From: Thiothrix caldifontis | GTDB taxonomy: Bacteria > Pseudomonadota > Gammaproteobacteria > Thiotrichales > Thiotrichaceae | Direction: 5' to 3' | Assembly: GCF_900107695.1 (NCBI RefSeq) | Contig: NZ_FNQP01000007.1 | Coordinates: 118,126-182,125, forward strand | Length of the DNA: 64,000 bases | Shown here: in pieces, positions 1-8,708 of the stretch | Layout: every line of letters starts with the position of its first letter | How positions within the stretch are numbered: the stretch's first letter is position 1 | Translations under genes and position numbers: made by a program | The notes under the pieces: generated by a model | What the model saw: the letters and a program-made list of their open reading frames with translations, nothing else | What the model was told of the DNA's origin: nothing | The model's database searches: none

Positions 1-1
1 G

Positions 2-646
2 CTGCAACAATTTGGGCAAGCGGGGAAATTGCTCGCGGTCGTGTCCGATTCCTACGACATTTACCACGCCGTTTCCGAGATTTGGGGCAAGCAATTGCGG
101 GCGCAGGTCGAAAGCAGCGGCGCAACCGTGGTGATTCGCCCCGATTCCGGCGTGCCGGAAGAGATCGTGCCGGAAGTGCTGGAGCGTTTGTATGCCGAAT
201 TCGGTGGTCGCGTAAACAGCAAGGGCTACAAAGTGTTGAGCGATTGCGTGCGCGTGATTCAGGGCGATGGGGTGGATGTGGATTCCATCGGCGTGATTTT
301 GCAACGCATTCAACAGGCTGGCTTTTCGACCGAAAATGTCGCGTTTGGCATGGGTGGCGGGCTGTTGCAGAAGGTTAACCGCGATACCTTGCGCTTTGCG
401 ATGAAGGCTTCCGCAATGCAAATCAATGGTGCGTGGCGCGATGTATATAAGCAGCCGGTCACGGATTCCGGCAAGCATTCCAAGCGTGGGCGGCTGGCGG
501 TGATTAGGGATGCGGGCGTGATCAAAACCATCCGCGAGGATGCGCTGTCGTGGGAAAGCAATTTGCTGCGTCCGGTGTTCCGCAATGGTGAGTTATTAGT
601 GAATGATGGTTTTAACGTAGTACGGGAACGTAGCAACGCCGTATAA
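2..646 (+). CDS. nadV: Nicotinamide phosphoribosyltransferase (NAMPT/NadV family), C-terminal part
   Basis: The reading frame is open from base 2, so the N-terminal half and start codon lie outside the window. The visible 214 residues carry family hallmarks: [12 protein letters not shown] near the left edge, the phosphoribosyl-binding [10 protein letters not shown] segment, and the GMGGGLLQ loop followed by FAMKASA. The family makes NMN from nicotinamide and PRPP in the cytoplasm, a two-step route to NAD that bypasses nicotinic acid. The C-terminus (VRERSNAV) looks natural. It ends 8 bases before yidD on the same strand, with no visible terminator between them. Nicotinate phosphoribosyltransferase is the alternative, but the SDSYD and RPDSG motifs favour the nicotinamide enzyme. 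Confidence 0.85.
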   Translation: MQQFGQAGKLLAVVSDSYDIYHAVSEIWGKQLRAQVESSGATVVIRPDSGVPEEIVPEVLERLYAEFGGRVNSKGYKVLSDCVRVIQGDGVDVDSIGVILQRIQQAGFSTENVAFGMGGGLLQKVNRDTLRFAMKASAMQINGAWRDVYKQPVTDSGKHSKRGRLAVIRDAGVIKTIREDALSWESNLLRPVFRNGELLVNDGFNVVRERSNAV

Positions 647-654
647 TCGCTGGC

Positions 655-909
655 ATGAAACACCTCCTCATCGCCCTCATCCGCTTCTACCAATTGTTCC
701 TCAGCCCGCTGCTGGGGAGCAATTGCCGCTTCTACCCCACCTGTTCGCATTACGCGAAGGAGGCGATTGAAACCCACGGTGCACTCAAAGGCAGTTGGTT
801 AGCCATCCGGCGTATCGGGCGTTGCAATCCCTGGCACGAAGGCGGGCTTGACCCCGTCCCTGATGCCTGCAAATGCGGCAAATCCCATAGTAACCCGAAT
901 GATCCGTAG
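655..909 (+). CDS. yidD: Membrane protein insertion efficiency factor YidD
   Basis: An 84-residue protein with the full YidD signature: an amphipathic N-terminal helix ([14 protein letters not shown]), the [12 protein letters not shown] cysteine motif, and [11 protein letters not shown] followed by DPVPD. YidD is a small membrane-associated protein that helps YidC insert inner-membrane proteins. The length is typical. It usually sits in the rpmH-rnpA-yidD-yidC cluster; here it follows a NAMPT gene instead, so it has been separated from that cluster. The start is the ATG 8 bases after the upstream stop, and the two genes may be co-transcribed. Confidence 0.93.
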   Translation: MKHLLIALIRFYQLFLSPLLGSNCRFYPTCSHYAKEAIETHGALKGSWLAIRRIGRCNPWHEGGLDPVPDACKCGKSHSNPNDP

Positions 910-1009
910 TACGTTCATCTGGTTAGGGTTTACAAGCTAGCTGACTGTTTATACGCTTGATAACAATATCACCCTATTGGGTAAACAATAAAAATATTGG
1001 ATAAACACT

Positions 1010-1702
1010 ATGTCAGAAGTACAACAATTGGTTGATTTAGTCGTTACAGGGCATACCTCAGACAAACCGGTAGAAAAACTGGTCAGTGAAATCCTCACCT
1101 TGCTGGACGACCACAGTGCTCACCTCGAATTTAAACTCTCCGATGCCTTGCTATTTAATAATGGCATGGTGTCTATCCGTGACAATATTGATACCGATGA
1201 AGCGGAAGTTATTCGCCAAAAGCTGCACACGTTAGGTGTAAGCAGTGTGTTACGCCCTACACTCCAGATTGTCCCTAAAGAGACCGAAGAAACACCCGGC
1301 GACATGGGCATTTACACTTGCCCCGCTTGTGGACACCAACAAACCAAGCTCAACACCAGCCAGAATGGGCGTATGGATGCTTGCGAAGCCTGTGGTATTG
1401 TCGGCGAACGCTACCACAAAAAGCAGCGTCTGCAACAAGTGATGCAAAGTGAAAGCCAAAAACACGAGAACGAACGTTCCAAACGTATCCGCGAAGTGCT
1501 CGAACGAGCCAAGCTTGAAGAAGAAGCGTTATTGCAGGAAGAAGCACGCCGTCGCTTGGGCATTGCTGCCAAGCCAGATCACATCGGCCTCAAAGTAGCT
1601 GCTGCTGTTGCGGCTTTAAGTTTGAGTCTAGGGGGTGTTTATTACTACAACCAACCCACGGAAGAAGAACTCGCCCAACAAGCTGAAGTCGCTGCCAAAT
1701 AA
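1010..1702 (+). CDS. Zinc-ribbon single-pass membrane protein, 5' part of a gene split by an in-frame TAA
   Basis: 230 residues: an N-terminal globular region (1-90), a zinc ribbon with Cys104/107 (CPACGH) and Cys125/128 (CEACG), a charged helical stretch rich in Glu, Arg and Lys (140-185), and one hydrophobic segment (about 193-213) followed by YYYNQP. It stops at TAA 1700-1702, but the same frame then runs on without another stop to 2707, with alanine/glutamate-rich sequence on both sides of the stop. The two halves probably descend from one gene of 565 codons, with a single CAA-to-TAA change the simplest explanation. I do not recognise the family. The soluble part probably faces the cytoplasm (inference). 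Confidence 0.6.
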   Translation: MSEVQQLVDLVVTGHTSDKPVEKLVSEILTLLDDHSAHLEFKLSDALLFNNGMVSIRDNIDTDEAEVIRQKLHTLGVSSVLRPTLQIVPKETEETPGDMGIYTCPACGHQQTKLNTSQNGRMDACEACGIVGERYHKKQRLQQVMQSESQKHENERSKRIREVLERAKLEEEALLQEEARRRLGIAAKPDHIGLKVAAAVAALSLSLGGVYYYNQPTEEELAQQAEVAAK

Positions 1703-1759
1703 CAAGCGGAAAAAGAAGCAGCAAGCCAAGCCGCAAGAGACGAAGCACTTGGTAAGCTG

Positions 1760-2707
1760 ATGGAAAAAGCCCAAGACATGGGTGCAAAACTCGAAAACAT
1801 GCCAATTACCAGCGGCGGCAGCACAGACCCTATTGAAGCCATGGAAACGGCGAAACCCCCAGCAGAACCAACCAAAGCCCCGCAGCAACACGAAACGAAG
1901 ATAACCGAAGCCTTAAAAACCGATACCCAAGAACCGACAACCCCAGAAGCCACCACGGAAAAGAAAGTCAAAACCGAGGTTTCCCAAACCGCTATCGCCG
2001 AAATGGAGGGGCAGCAACTGACACCTACCCGCTTCCAAATCAGCCAGGACGAACACACTGAAAACCGGCGGCGTATTCAGCAATTGCTCAAACTGGATGA
2101 AGTCGATCTCACGGATACCATCATTGCGCAAACCCCCGAAGCCTATCCGCGTACTTTGCTGCTGTTAGACATCGCCGAATGGCAATTGCAACAGCAGCAG
2201 GTCGACAATGCCCGCAAAACAATCGCCCGCATTCAGCAAGAGCTGTCACAAACCCAAGACCCTACGCAACAAGCCTTAATTCTCGGTGCTATCAGTAAAA
2301 CCCATTTATTGATGGATGAGTGGGAATTGGCTGGGCAAAGTTTACAACAAGCCTTGGTGACAGCCGAAAAACTGCCACAATTAGCAGATCAAGTGAAGCT
2401 ATTAACCCGCTTAGCAAACGAACAAGCCTTGTTTGGCAACCAAATCGCGGCGCGTCAAGTTTTAGAATCGGCTCTCAAACTGTCTGCGACGCTGCCAGAA
2501 GGTATCGAACCACGTTCCAGCAGTTTTGTACAACTCGCTTCGGGTTACGCCATGTTGACCGACTTTGCGGAAGCCAACAAACTTCTCGGCAAAGTGGAAG
2601 ACCCAGCCAAACGCCAAAAACTGGCTGAATTCATCGACAAACTGCAACACCGCGTCGAGCAAGTTCGCGCTGAATACCTGCAAACAGCGCAAACCACCGC
2701 ACCTTAA
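1760..2707 (+). CDS. TPR-like helical protein, 3' part of the gene split at 1700
   Basis: 315 residues in the same frame as the upstream zinc-ribbon half. The first 100 residues are a Pro/Thr/Glu/Lys-rich linker of low complexity. Residues from about 110 to the end form helical repeats resembling tetratricopeptides (AWLQLQ-, A..L..A- and LTRLANEQA-type helices), as expected for a protein-interaction domain. The ATG at 1760 has no convincing ribosome-binding site (gcacttggtaagctg precedes it), which argues against independent translation. Its stop overlaps by 4 bases the stop of the convergent methyltransferase gene. It may be a decayed gene, a product of readthrough, or the result of a sequencing error at the TAA. 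Confidence 0.5.
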   Translation: MEKAQDMGAKLENMPITSGGSTDPIEAMETAKPPAEPTKAPQQHETKITEALKTDTQEPTTPEATTEKKVKTEVSQTAIAEMEGQQLTPTRFQISQDEHTENRRRIQQLLKLDEVDLTDTIIAQTPEAYPRTLLLLDIAEWQLQQQQVDNARKTIARIQQELSQTQDPTQQALILGAISKTHLLMDEWELAGQSLQQALVTAEKLPQLADQVKLLTRLANEQALFGNQIAARQVLESALKLSATLPEGIEPRSSSFVQLASGYAMLTDFAEANKLLGKVEDPAKRQKLAEFIDKLQHRVEQVRAEYLQTAQTTAP

Positions 2708-3360
2708 CGCGGTGTCAACACGTACACTTTCTCATCCAGCCGGGTTAGCCCGCGCTGGCGAAAACCCGGTTCATCATCCAGTGCATTCAACACCAACAAA
2801 CGCTCAATAGTATAGTGGTGCTCATAAAACCCGCGCACCTCCGTTTCATGTACTGAAAACGGAGGCCCCTTCATTTCCTGCTGATCGTATTCTAGGGTAA
2901 TCAATAAAACGGGGACTCGTGGTGGCAAAATATCCATGAAATGCATAGAGTAACTAACCCGCATCTCAGGCGGCAGTGCAATCAGGGAGGCGCGATCAAA
3001 TACGCCAGCACAAGCGGCTATGTCGGCAGTGGTGAGATGAAAAAAGTCCCCTTGCAAGATGACCAAGCCGTCGCATTCCCAGCGCTCAAATGCCCCCTGG
3101 CGCGTTACTATCGGCTCCAAACCGTTTTCTGCAAAAAAATCATGAACCGCAATCGGGCTGATTTCCACCCCTGTCACCAGAAAGCCTTGCGAACGTAACC
3201 ACAGCATATCGCGGCTTTTTCCGCATAAAGGTACAAAAATATTGCTTCCCTTGGGCACATCCAAATTTCCCCAGAATGCCTGTAAATGGCTGTTGATTTC
3301 GGGCTGGTGAAAGCCTATCTGATTATATTCCCAGCGTTCCAGCCAAAAGTCTGCCTGCAT
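2704..3360 (-). CDS. tpm: Thiopurine S-methyltransferase
   Basis: 218 residues, the usual length of bacterial TPMT. It begins with the family motif FWLERWEYNQIGFHQ, followed by the SAM-binding FVPLCGKSRDMLWL and VTGVEISPIAV, and then FDRASLIALPPEMR and LLITLEYDQ. Bacterial TPMTs are cytoplasmic SAM-dependent methylases that act on thiopurines and on selenium and tellurium oxyanions. It lies 12 bases downstream of an XRE-type regulator on the same strand, so the pair is probably one operon. The 3' end overlaps the convergent gene by 4 bases. Confidence 0.92.
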   Translation of the reverse strand: MQADFWLERWEYNQIGFHQPEINSHLQAFWGNLDVPKGSNIFVPLCGKSRDMLWLRSQGFLVTGVEISPIAVHDFFAENGLEPIVTRQGAFERWECDGLVILQGDFFHLTTADIAACAGVFDRASLIALPPEMRVSYSMHFMDILPPRVPVLLITLEYDQQEMKGPPFSVHETEVRGFYEHHYTIERLLVLNALDDEPGFRQRGLTRLDEKVYVLTPR

Positions 3361-3372
3361 GATCTTGCTCCG

Positions 3373-3666
3373 TTAATTAATATTACGTGCCTCCGCCGCT
3401 GAGAAATGTTGGGTATTTGCGGAGAATGGCAATGTTGTGTCTGCGCTATCGGCTCTGAAATACAGCCCCAACAGATGCATGGGGGTTGTGTCTAATGCTT
3501 CTGCCAAGCGAATTAACGTTGACAGTTTGGCATCAGTAAGATCAGCGCTCAAGAGCCGATACCAGGTTTGCCGTGATATATCCGCCCGCCGTGCCACTTC
3601 CGATCTGGAAATACCGAGAGTAGTAATGCGCTGCTCAAGGTATATCGCCAAGTCTTTGCTTGACAT
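3373..3666 (-). CDS. XRE-family helix-turn-helix regulator
   Basis: 97 residues. Residues 15-65 form a Cro/CI-type helix-turn-helix (ISRSEVARRADISRQTWYRL followed by LSTLIRLAEALDTTP); the remaining C-terminal tail is short and polar and is not a recognised ligand-binding domain. The start ATG has a strong GGAGGGG ribosome-binding site 6 bases upstream. It is the first gene of a likely two-gene operon with the thiopurine methyltransferase, so it may autoregulate that unit. An antitoxin role is possible but no toxin-like neighbour is present. Confidence 0.75.
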   Translation of the reverse strand: MSSKDLAIYLEQRITTLGISRSEVARRADISRQTWYRLLSADLTDAKLSTLIRLAEALDTTPMHLLGLYFRADSADTTLPFSANTQHFSAAEARNIN

Positions 3667-3776
3667 GAGTGCCCCTCCAATTGTTATGTAATCAACATTT
3701 GAAAGTTGTGTCGTAGTATCGCGGCTAAACGTTCACCTTGAATGCATCAAAATAGATTTTTCTGATGTAAAGACAA

Positions 3777-4961
3777 TTATTGCAATACCACCGTATAGGC
3801 AAGCAAATCTTGCGAGCCGGGGCGTTCCACCGCCATGTTTACCGAATCGCCTGCTTGGTGTTGCGATAACACCTGTTTCAGATCCGCCATGGTTTGCAGC
3901 GTAACACCCTCCAGACTTGCCAGCCGGTCGCCTTTTTGCAGCCCCGCTTTACCGGCTGCACTGTCTTTATCCACGACGGCAATGCTCAAACGATTGTCTT
4001 GGGTATCCAGCAAAACCCCCAGTTTGCCGGTGGCTGGTAGCGTCACCGCTGCGGTCAGCAAGGTATAATCCACGGCGACCGCCGGTTCTGGAGTATCACT
4101 GCTGGCAACGGTAGCCAGTTTGATTCCCGGCATCTGCCTTGCTACATCTTGCGGGATACCTGCACCGTCGCTGATATGCCCAACACCTGCAAACACCACC
4201 ATCTGATGTTCGGGATGCGCTTGCAAGTAACGGGCAACGTTGTGCGCCATGGTTTCATCCCAGATACGTTGCACCAGCATAAAGCGTTCAAATTGTTGCG
4301 AATCTTGCGAATGCACGGCAAACACCTTATGCAACCGCTCTTGATAAGCAGCATCAGCAGGCTGAATGGTACTCGGCAATTGCGCCCTCTCGGCTTTACT
4401 CAACGCTTCCAAACCGCCTTGGGAAACTTTGCGCGTCAACTCGACCGGCGCGTTCAAAGCAATCACGGGTAAGCGCTTGGCTTTGGCGTATTCCAGAATC
4501 GGGCGCAATTGCCGATAATCGTAGCCCCAACGCTCGAAATATTCCGTTTGGCGCAACAATTCTGGCTCACTCAGTTTGCCCGCCAAATACGCATTCAACA
4601 CCGGTTGCATGGATTGTTGGAACCACTCGACCCCAATTGCCATACGGGGATTGCGTTGGTACAAGGCTTGCAGTACCGCAAGCTGGTTGAGGTGGTGATC
4701 ATAACGGTCATGGATTTCACCCACAAATACCACCCGGTTTTGTGCCAAAGTGTCCACTAAGGTAGAAAATGCCAACGTTTTACCTTGTGCCACCCCCGCA
4801 GGCGAATGTTCACCGAGATACGCCAATACCTCTGCCAGATTTGCGTGTTCTAGGGTTTCGGCAACACTGCCCACAGGGAATACACTAACCAGTGCCACAC
4901 CTGCCGCTAATAACGTGCGGCTAACGAAACCAAGGAATGCTTTATGCCGATTGTGAAACAT
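3777..4961 (-). CDS. ChaN-family haem-binding-like protein with C-terminal PDZ domain, exported
   Basis: 394 residues. A signal peptide (about 1-34, hydrophobic LLAAGVALVSVFPVG, cleavage near VAE) precedes a ChaN/EreA-like domain marked by VVFVGEIHDRYDHHLNQL and VVFAGVGHI. A PDZ domain covers roughly 305-394 (KAGLQKGDRLASLEGV). ChaN proteins are envelope proteins linked to haem binding; the PDZ suggests protein binding or protease partnership. There is no lipobox, so a periplasmic location is inferred. The start codon overlaps by 18 bases that of the divergent peptidase gene, and an AGGA lies 12 bases upstream. Substrate unknown. Confidence 0.75.
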   Translation of the reverse strand: MFHNRHKAFLGFVSRTLLAAGVALVSVFPVGSVAETLEHANLAEVLAYLGEHSPAGVAQGKTLAFSTLVDTLAQNRVVFVGEIHDRYDHHLNQLAVLQALYQRNPRMAIGVEWFQQSMQPVLNAYLAGKLSEPELLRQTEYFERWGYDYRQLRPILEYAKAKRLPVIALNAPVELTRKVSQGGLEALSKAERAQLPSTIQPADAAYQERLHKVFAVHSQDSQQFERFMLVQRIWDETMAHNVARYLQAHPEHQMVVFAGVGHISDGAGIPQDVARQMPGIKLATVASSDTPEPAVAVDYTLLTAAVTLPATGKLGVLLDTQDNRLSIAVVDKDSAAGKAGLQKGDRLASLEGVTLQTMADLKQVLSQHQAGDSVNMAVERPGSQDLLAYTVVLQ

Positions 4962-6947
4962 CTTGTTGTCCTGTTTGTGTTATGGCTGCCAACCTTGAGT
5001 GCAGCCGAAACGTTGCCAGTATTACACCATGAACTGCGGGTAACGCCCGATATTAAAACCGGCAGCTTGCAGGTGGAAGATACTTTACGCATCCCCGAAA
5101 ACCTGCGGGTGAACGGGCAGTTTACCTTCATGCTCAACCCACAATTCACACTCAATGCCGAAATTCTCTCCAACACGACGCAAACAGCAGGCCGCTATAG
5201 TATTTCACTTCCCGCCAATCAAGGGGAAATCACCCTCAAATACAGTGGTAGGCTGACCTCCACGCCCGATTGCGCATGGCTTACCCAAGCCTGTGTGCTG
5301 TTGAATGAGAAAGGCATTTACCTCGACAGTGCCAGCCAATGGTATGCACAAACCGGCAATGCACTGCATACGTTTGAACTAAAGACTACGTTACCAGATG
5401 GCTGGGTGAGTCTCAGCCAAGGCAAGCAAACCGCTGCGGGCTGGGCAGAAACGCAACCGCAAGACAGTATTTACTTGCTGGCAGGCAAATTTCAGGTCTA
5501 CCAACAAGCAGGCAAGCACGCTACTGCGATGGTGTATTTGCAGGAAAAAGACGACGCACTGGCACAGCGTTACCTGCAAGCGACCGCGCAGTATCTGGAC
5601 GAGTATTCCAAACTGTTGGGGGATTACCCTTACGCCAAATTTGCCACGGTGGAAAGTTTTTGGGAAACGGGCTGGGGAATGCCGTCATTCACCTTGCTGG
5701 GGTCACGGGTGATACGCTTGCCGTTTATTTTGCACTCGTCGTTTCCGCACGAAATTTTGCATAACTGGTGGGGCAATAGCGTGTATGTCGATGCCAGCCA
5801 AGGCAACTGGACAGAAGGCTTGACCGCGTATTTGGCTGACCAGCGCATCAAGGCACAAGTCGGCGAAGGCGCGGAATACCGCCGCAGCAGCTTGCAAAAA
5901 TACGCGACGTTTGTGGGCAAGCAAGACGATTTTCCGCTGACCAATTTCCGCAGCCGCCACGATGAAACCACGCAGGCGATTGGTTACAGCAAAGCGTTGA
6001 TGCTGTTCCATATGCTGCGCCAACAGCAGGGGGATGAGGCGTTTTTTGCGGGTTTACGGCAATTTTATGCGGCATACCGCTTTAAAGCAGCGACATTTGG
6101 CGACTTGTTGGACAGTTTGCAGGCAGATAAAACCTTCCGGCAAACATGGCTAGAGGGCACGGGTGCGCCACGCTTAGCCATTGCAGCGCATAGCTTGACA
6201 CCGGAGGGGAGCAACTACCGTTTGCAACTGACCTTGAAGCAGGAACAACGCAGTAAGACGTTCCCACTGAGCATTCCGGTGCGCAGCCGTTTCGCGGGTG
6301 AGCAACCGGAGCGCACCGACACGTTGCAGATGACGCAGACTACACAAACCTTCGAGCTAGTATTCCCTGCTAAGCCTGAGCAAGTGGCCGTTGACCCTGA
6401 GTTTGACCTGTTCCGCTTGCCGGATGCAGCAGAAATGCCTGCCACCATCGGCATCATGAATGGCAAGAGCGACAAGACTTACGTACTCTCGCGCCAAACG
6501 GATGAAGCGATGCAGTTGGCATGGCAAAGCTGGCTGGATGGGTTGAAAGAACGTGACCCTGCTTTGCGGGTGCAATACGACGATGCACCGTTGCCGGATA
6601 CTGGCACTGTGATATTGCTGGGTGGCGATAATGCGGCCTTGCAAGGGCTGCTGGAGCGGGCGCAAGAACCGTTTCGCATGACGGATGCGGCGTATACGCT
6701 CAATAGTGTGAATTACACCTGCGGCTTGCACACACTGGCGCTGGGTTTGCGGGCAGGACAGCAAGATATTGTTTTATTGGATGCCTCTAGCCCCGATGGA
6801 TTGGAGAGGATGCTGGCAAAACTGCCGCATTATGGCAAATACAGCTATCTGGTGTTTGACAGTACCAACGGTGAAAACGTCGCCAAAGGCCAGTGGGAGC
6901 TGAAAGATTCACCGTTAACCTTGAATTTTTCCGCCCATCGCCTTTAA
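4944..6947 (+). CDS. M1-type metallopeptidase, secreted
   Basis: 667 residues with an N-terminal signal peptide (LVVLFVLWLPTLSAAE). The zinc site HEILH is at residues 269-273 and the third ligand is in NWTEGLTAY (Glu291). Only 17 residues separate HEILH from that glutamate; 18 is usual in the gluzincin M1 family. The N-terminal beta-rich domain and NWWGN after the motif also fit M1. The C-terminal 250 residues, from the KQEQRSKTFPL region on, contain a beta domain and a further domain I do not recognise. AAGGA lies 7 bases before the ATG. It probably degrades peptides in the periplasm. The gene overlaps the divergent ChaN-like gene. Confidence 0.8.
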   Translation: MPIVKHLVVLFVLWLPTLSAAETLPVLHHELRVTPDIKTGSLQVEDTLRIPENLRVNGQFTFMLNPQFTLNAEILSNTTQTAGRYSISLPANQGEITLKYSGRLTSTPDCAWLTQACVLLNEKGIYLDSASQWYAQTGNALHTFELKTTLPDGWVSLSQGKQTAAGWAETQPQDSIYLLAGKFQVYQQAGKHATAMVYLQEKDDALAQRYLQATAQYLDEYSKLLGDYPYAKFATVESFWETGWGMPSFTLLGSRVIRLPFILHSSFPHEILHNWWGNSVYVDASQGNWTEGLTAYLADQRIKAQVGEGAEYRRSSLQKYATFVGKQDDFPLTNFRSRHDETTQAIGYSKALMLFHMLRQQQGDEAFFAGLRQFYAAYRFKAATFGDLLDSLQADKTFRQTWLEGTGAPRLAIAAHSLTPEGSNYRLQLTLKQEQRSKTFPLSIPVRSRFAGEQPERTDTLQMTQTTQTFELVFPAKPEQVAVDPEFDLFRLPDAAEMPATIGIMNGKSDKTYVLSRQTDEAMQLAWQSWLDGLKERDPALRVQYDDAPLPDTGTVILLGGDNAALQGLLERAQEPFRMTDAAYTLNSVNYTCGLHTLALGLRAGQQDIVLLDASSPDGLERMLAKLPHYGKYSYLVFDSTNGENVAKGQWELKDSPLTLNFSAHRL

Positions 6948-7076
6948 TTCGACGGCTATCTCGATCACGACTAGTTATTCATAAAATTTATGAAATAATG
7001 ATTTCAACACATCAGCAGCAATCTGACATTTCTCGCCGATGGTGGTTTTCTCTCGACTCTCTTGTAGATGGATTTT

Positions 7077-7106
7077 AGCCGGACAATTGTCCGGCTTTCT
7101 TTTTTT
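7077..7106 (+). terminator. Rho-independent terminator after the M1 peptidase gene
   Basis: A perfect 20-base palindrome (agccggacaattgtccggct, 7077-7096) is followed by ttctttttttt-like sequence. It lies 130 bases after the peptidase stop and just before the convergent EF-hand gene ends, so it most likely terminates the plus-strand transcript. Confidence 0.8.
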
Positions 7107-7122
7107 ACCCATGAGTATGGTT

Positions 7123-8049
7123 TTAAAACCTAGCGTGAGCTAACCCCATCAACCCCAACCACACCAGCATATGCAACAACGCTGCCCAGTGATAGCGTTG
7201 CGCGAGTTCTTCCGGTGGAATATTGGTAATCAGAAACAGTTGCCCAGCTTTCGCCCCATCCATCACATGCATACCCGGCGCTCGCTGCTGTTCGCGAATG
7301 TCATCATCCACCCAACGTTCGGCGGCGGCGCGTACTGTCTGCCACTCATCGGGGTCAATTTGCCCATTGCCATTCGCATCGAAGTTTTGCAGTAATTGCT
7401 GCGGGTTATTTTTCCATTCAGCCAGTAGCGCGGCTAAACGTTCGCGGCGTTCCAATGACACCGTGTCATGGCGCTGCGTATGCAATTCGCCGAGTGCATA
7501 CAACGGTTGTCCGGGGTAAATAGCGTGCAGCAAAAACAAGTGGTTATCACCCGTGCGGGTCACAATTTCAGCGTATTGCGGGTAAAGCAGGCAACGCCCA
7601 TGGGAATCTTCCAACACAAATGGTTGATCCTCCACATAACCCGGTAGCCACACCATAACCGGCAAGTGTGGCAAACCCCGAAAACTTTCGCCTTCAGGCA
7701 AAGCCGCTTTGCCGCATAACTCCACATAACCTTGGGCGCTACTGCTCAAACGCGAGGTTGGGGTATCCACAATCAAGCGATAACGGCGGTATAAGCCCAA
7801 AGCAAATAACAAGCTAACGGTAGCGGGCAACAACAGCCATTCCCGCCCCCATTGCTGTGACAGCCAGACGCAGCCTGCCCCCCAAACCAGCGCAAAGCCC
7901 CATGTCGAGGCAAGGTTAATCACGCCACCTTTACGTAATACGGCAAACCGTTGGTTTTCAACGACTTGATACCAGTTCAGACCATCAGCATCCGAACGGT
8001 CGTGAGGATGGCTCAGTTCAGGCAGTAAAGTGCGCAGCCACATCCACAT
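7123..8049 (-). CDS. EF-hand membrane protein of the LemA-partner (GIDE-like) type
   Basis: 308 residues with two hydrophobic segments near residues 45-85, a soluble middle part, a canonical EF-hand calcium loop (DANGNGQIDPDEW, about residue 225), and a C-terminal membrane helix (ALLHMLVWLGLMGLAH). Its 5' end overlaps the upstream LemA gene by 32 bases in another frame, which implies translational coupling. Bacterial LemA genes are often followed by a multi-pass membrane protein of this layout related to GIDE-domain proteins; that relation is inferred from layout, not from a clear motif. Function unknown. The calcium loop suggests that calcium affects its structure or activity. Confidence 0.6.
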   Translation of the reverse strand: MWMWLRTLLPELSHPHDRSDADGLNWYQVVENQRFAVLRKGGVINLASTWGFALVWGAGCVWLSQQWGREWLLLPATVSLLFALGLYRRYRLIVDTPTSRLSSSAQGYVELCGKAALPEGESFRGLPHLPVMVWLPGYVEDQPFVLEDSHGRCLLYPQYAEIVTRTGDNHLFLLHAIYPGQPLYALGELHTQRHDTVSLERRERLAALLAEWKNNPQQLLQNFDANGNGQIDPDEWQTVRAAAERWVDDDIREQQRAPGMHVMDGAKAGQLFLITNIPPEELAQRYHWAALLHMLVWLGLMGLAHARF

Positions 8050-8593
8050 CGGCAGTTTCCTCAGACTTAAAACTCAGCAAACGGAAACGCTTGAAACTAA
8101 ACGCTTTGGCAATCATGACATCCGGGAACTGTTCAATGCGGGTGTTATTGATGGCGGCAGCATCGTTGTAGAACTCACGACGGTCAGCAATGCTGTCTTC
8201 CAAACCACTGATACGTTCACGCAAATGCAGAAAAGACTCACTGGCCTTGAGTTCAGGGTAGGCTTCGGCAACGGCAAACAAACTCCCTAACCCAACGCGC
8301 AAGGACTGTTCGGCGGACTCCAAAGCCTCCATATTGCCGAATTGCATGGCACTGACCACACGATTTCGCGCCTCCATGACGGCTTGCAGCGTCGCCTGCT
8401 CGTATTGCATGTGCTCTTTGCACACCGCGATCAGCTTCGGTAGCTCGGTATTACGTTGTTTAAGCAACACATCGGTATTACTCCAGGCTTTTTCGGTATT
8501 GTTTTTCAGTAACACCAATTGGTTGTAAAGCAGAATGCCCCACAATAGCAGGCCACCCAACAGGGAGAAGAAAATAATGAGTCCGGTATTCAT
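8018..8593 (-). CDS. LemA family protein
   Basis: 191 residues with the standard LemA layout: a short periplasmic N-terminus, one membrane helix (LIIFFSLLGGLLLWGILLYN), then a helical bundle beginning NNTEKAWSNTDVLLKQRNTELPKL and containing LEDSIADRREFYNDAAAINNTRIEQFP, the most conserved stretch of the family. LemA proteins are widespread with no settled function. The C-terminal coding sequence overlaps the start of the EF-hand gene. The start ATG has only a weak ribosome-binding site. Confidence 0.88.
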   Translation of the reverse strand: MNTGLIIFFSLLGGLLLWGILLYNQLVLLKNNTEKAWSNTDVLLKQRNTELPKLIAVCKEHMQYEQATLQAVMEARNRVVSAMQFGNMEALESAEQSLRVGLGSLFAVAEAYPELKASESFLHLRERISGLEDSIADRREFYNDAAAINNTRIEQFPDVMIAKAFSFKRFRLLSFKSEETADVDVAAHFTA

Positions 8594-8708
8594 GGCGTTA
8601 TTTTTATCAATGGTTTATCGGGTTGCGATGAGTCTAACAGCTAGTGGTAGACCAGCCAACGTGGTATAGATAAGTGGTTATCATCACAGCAAAAACGAGG
8701 AGGAAGGT

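Noticed and set aside
310-777. A 155-codon minus-strand frame across nadV and yidD
   Set aside because: It is antisense to two well-supported genes and has no family features.
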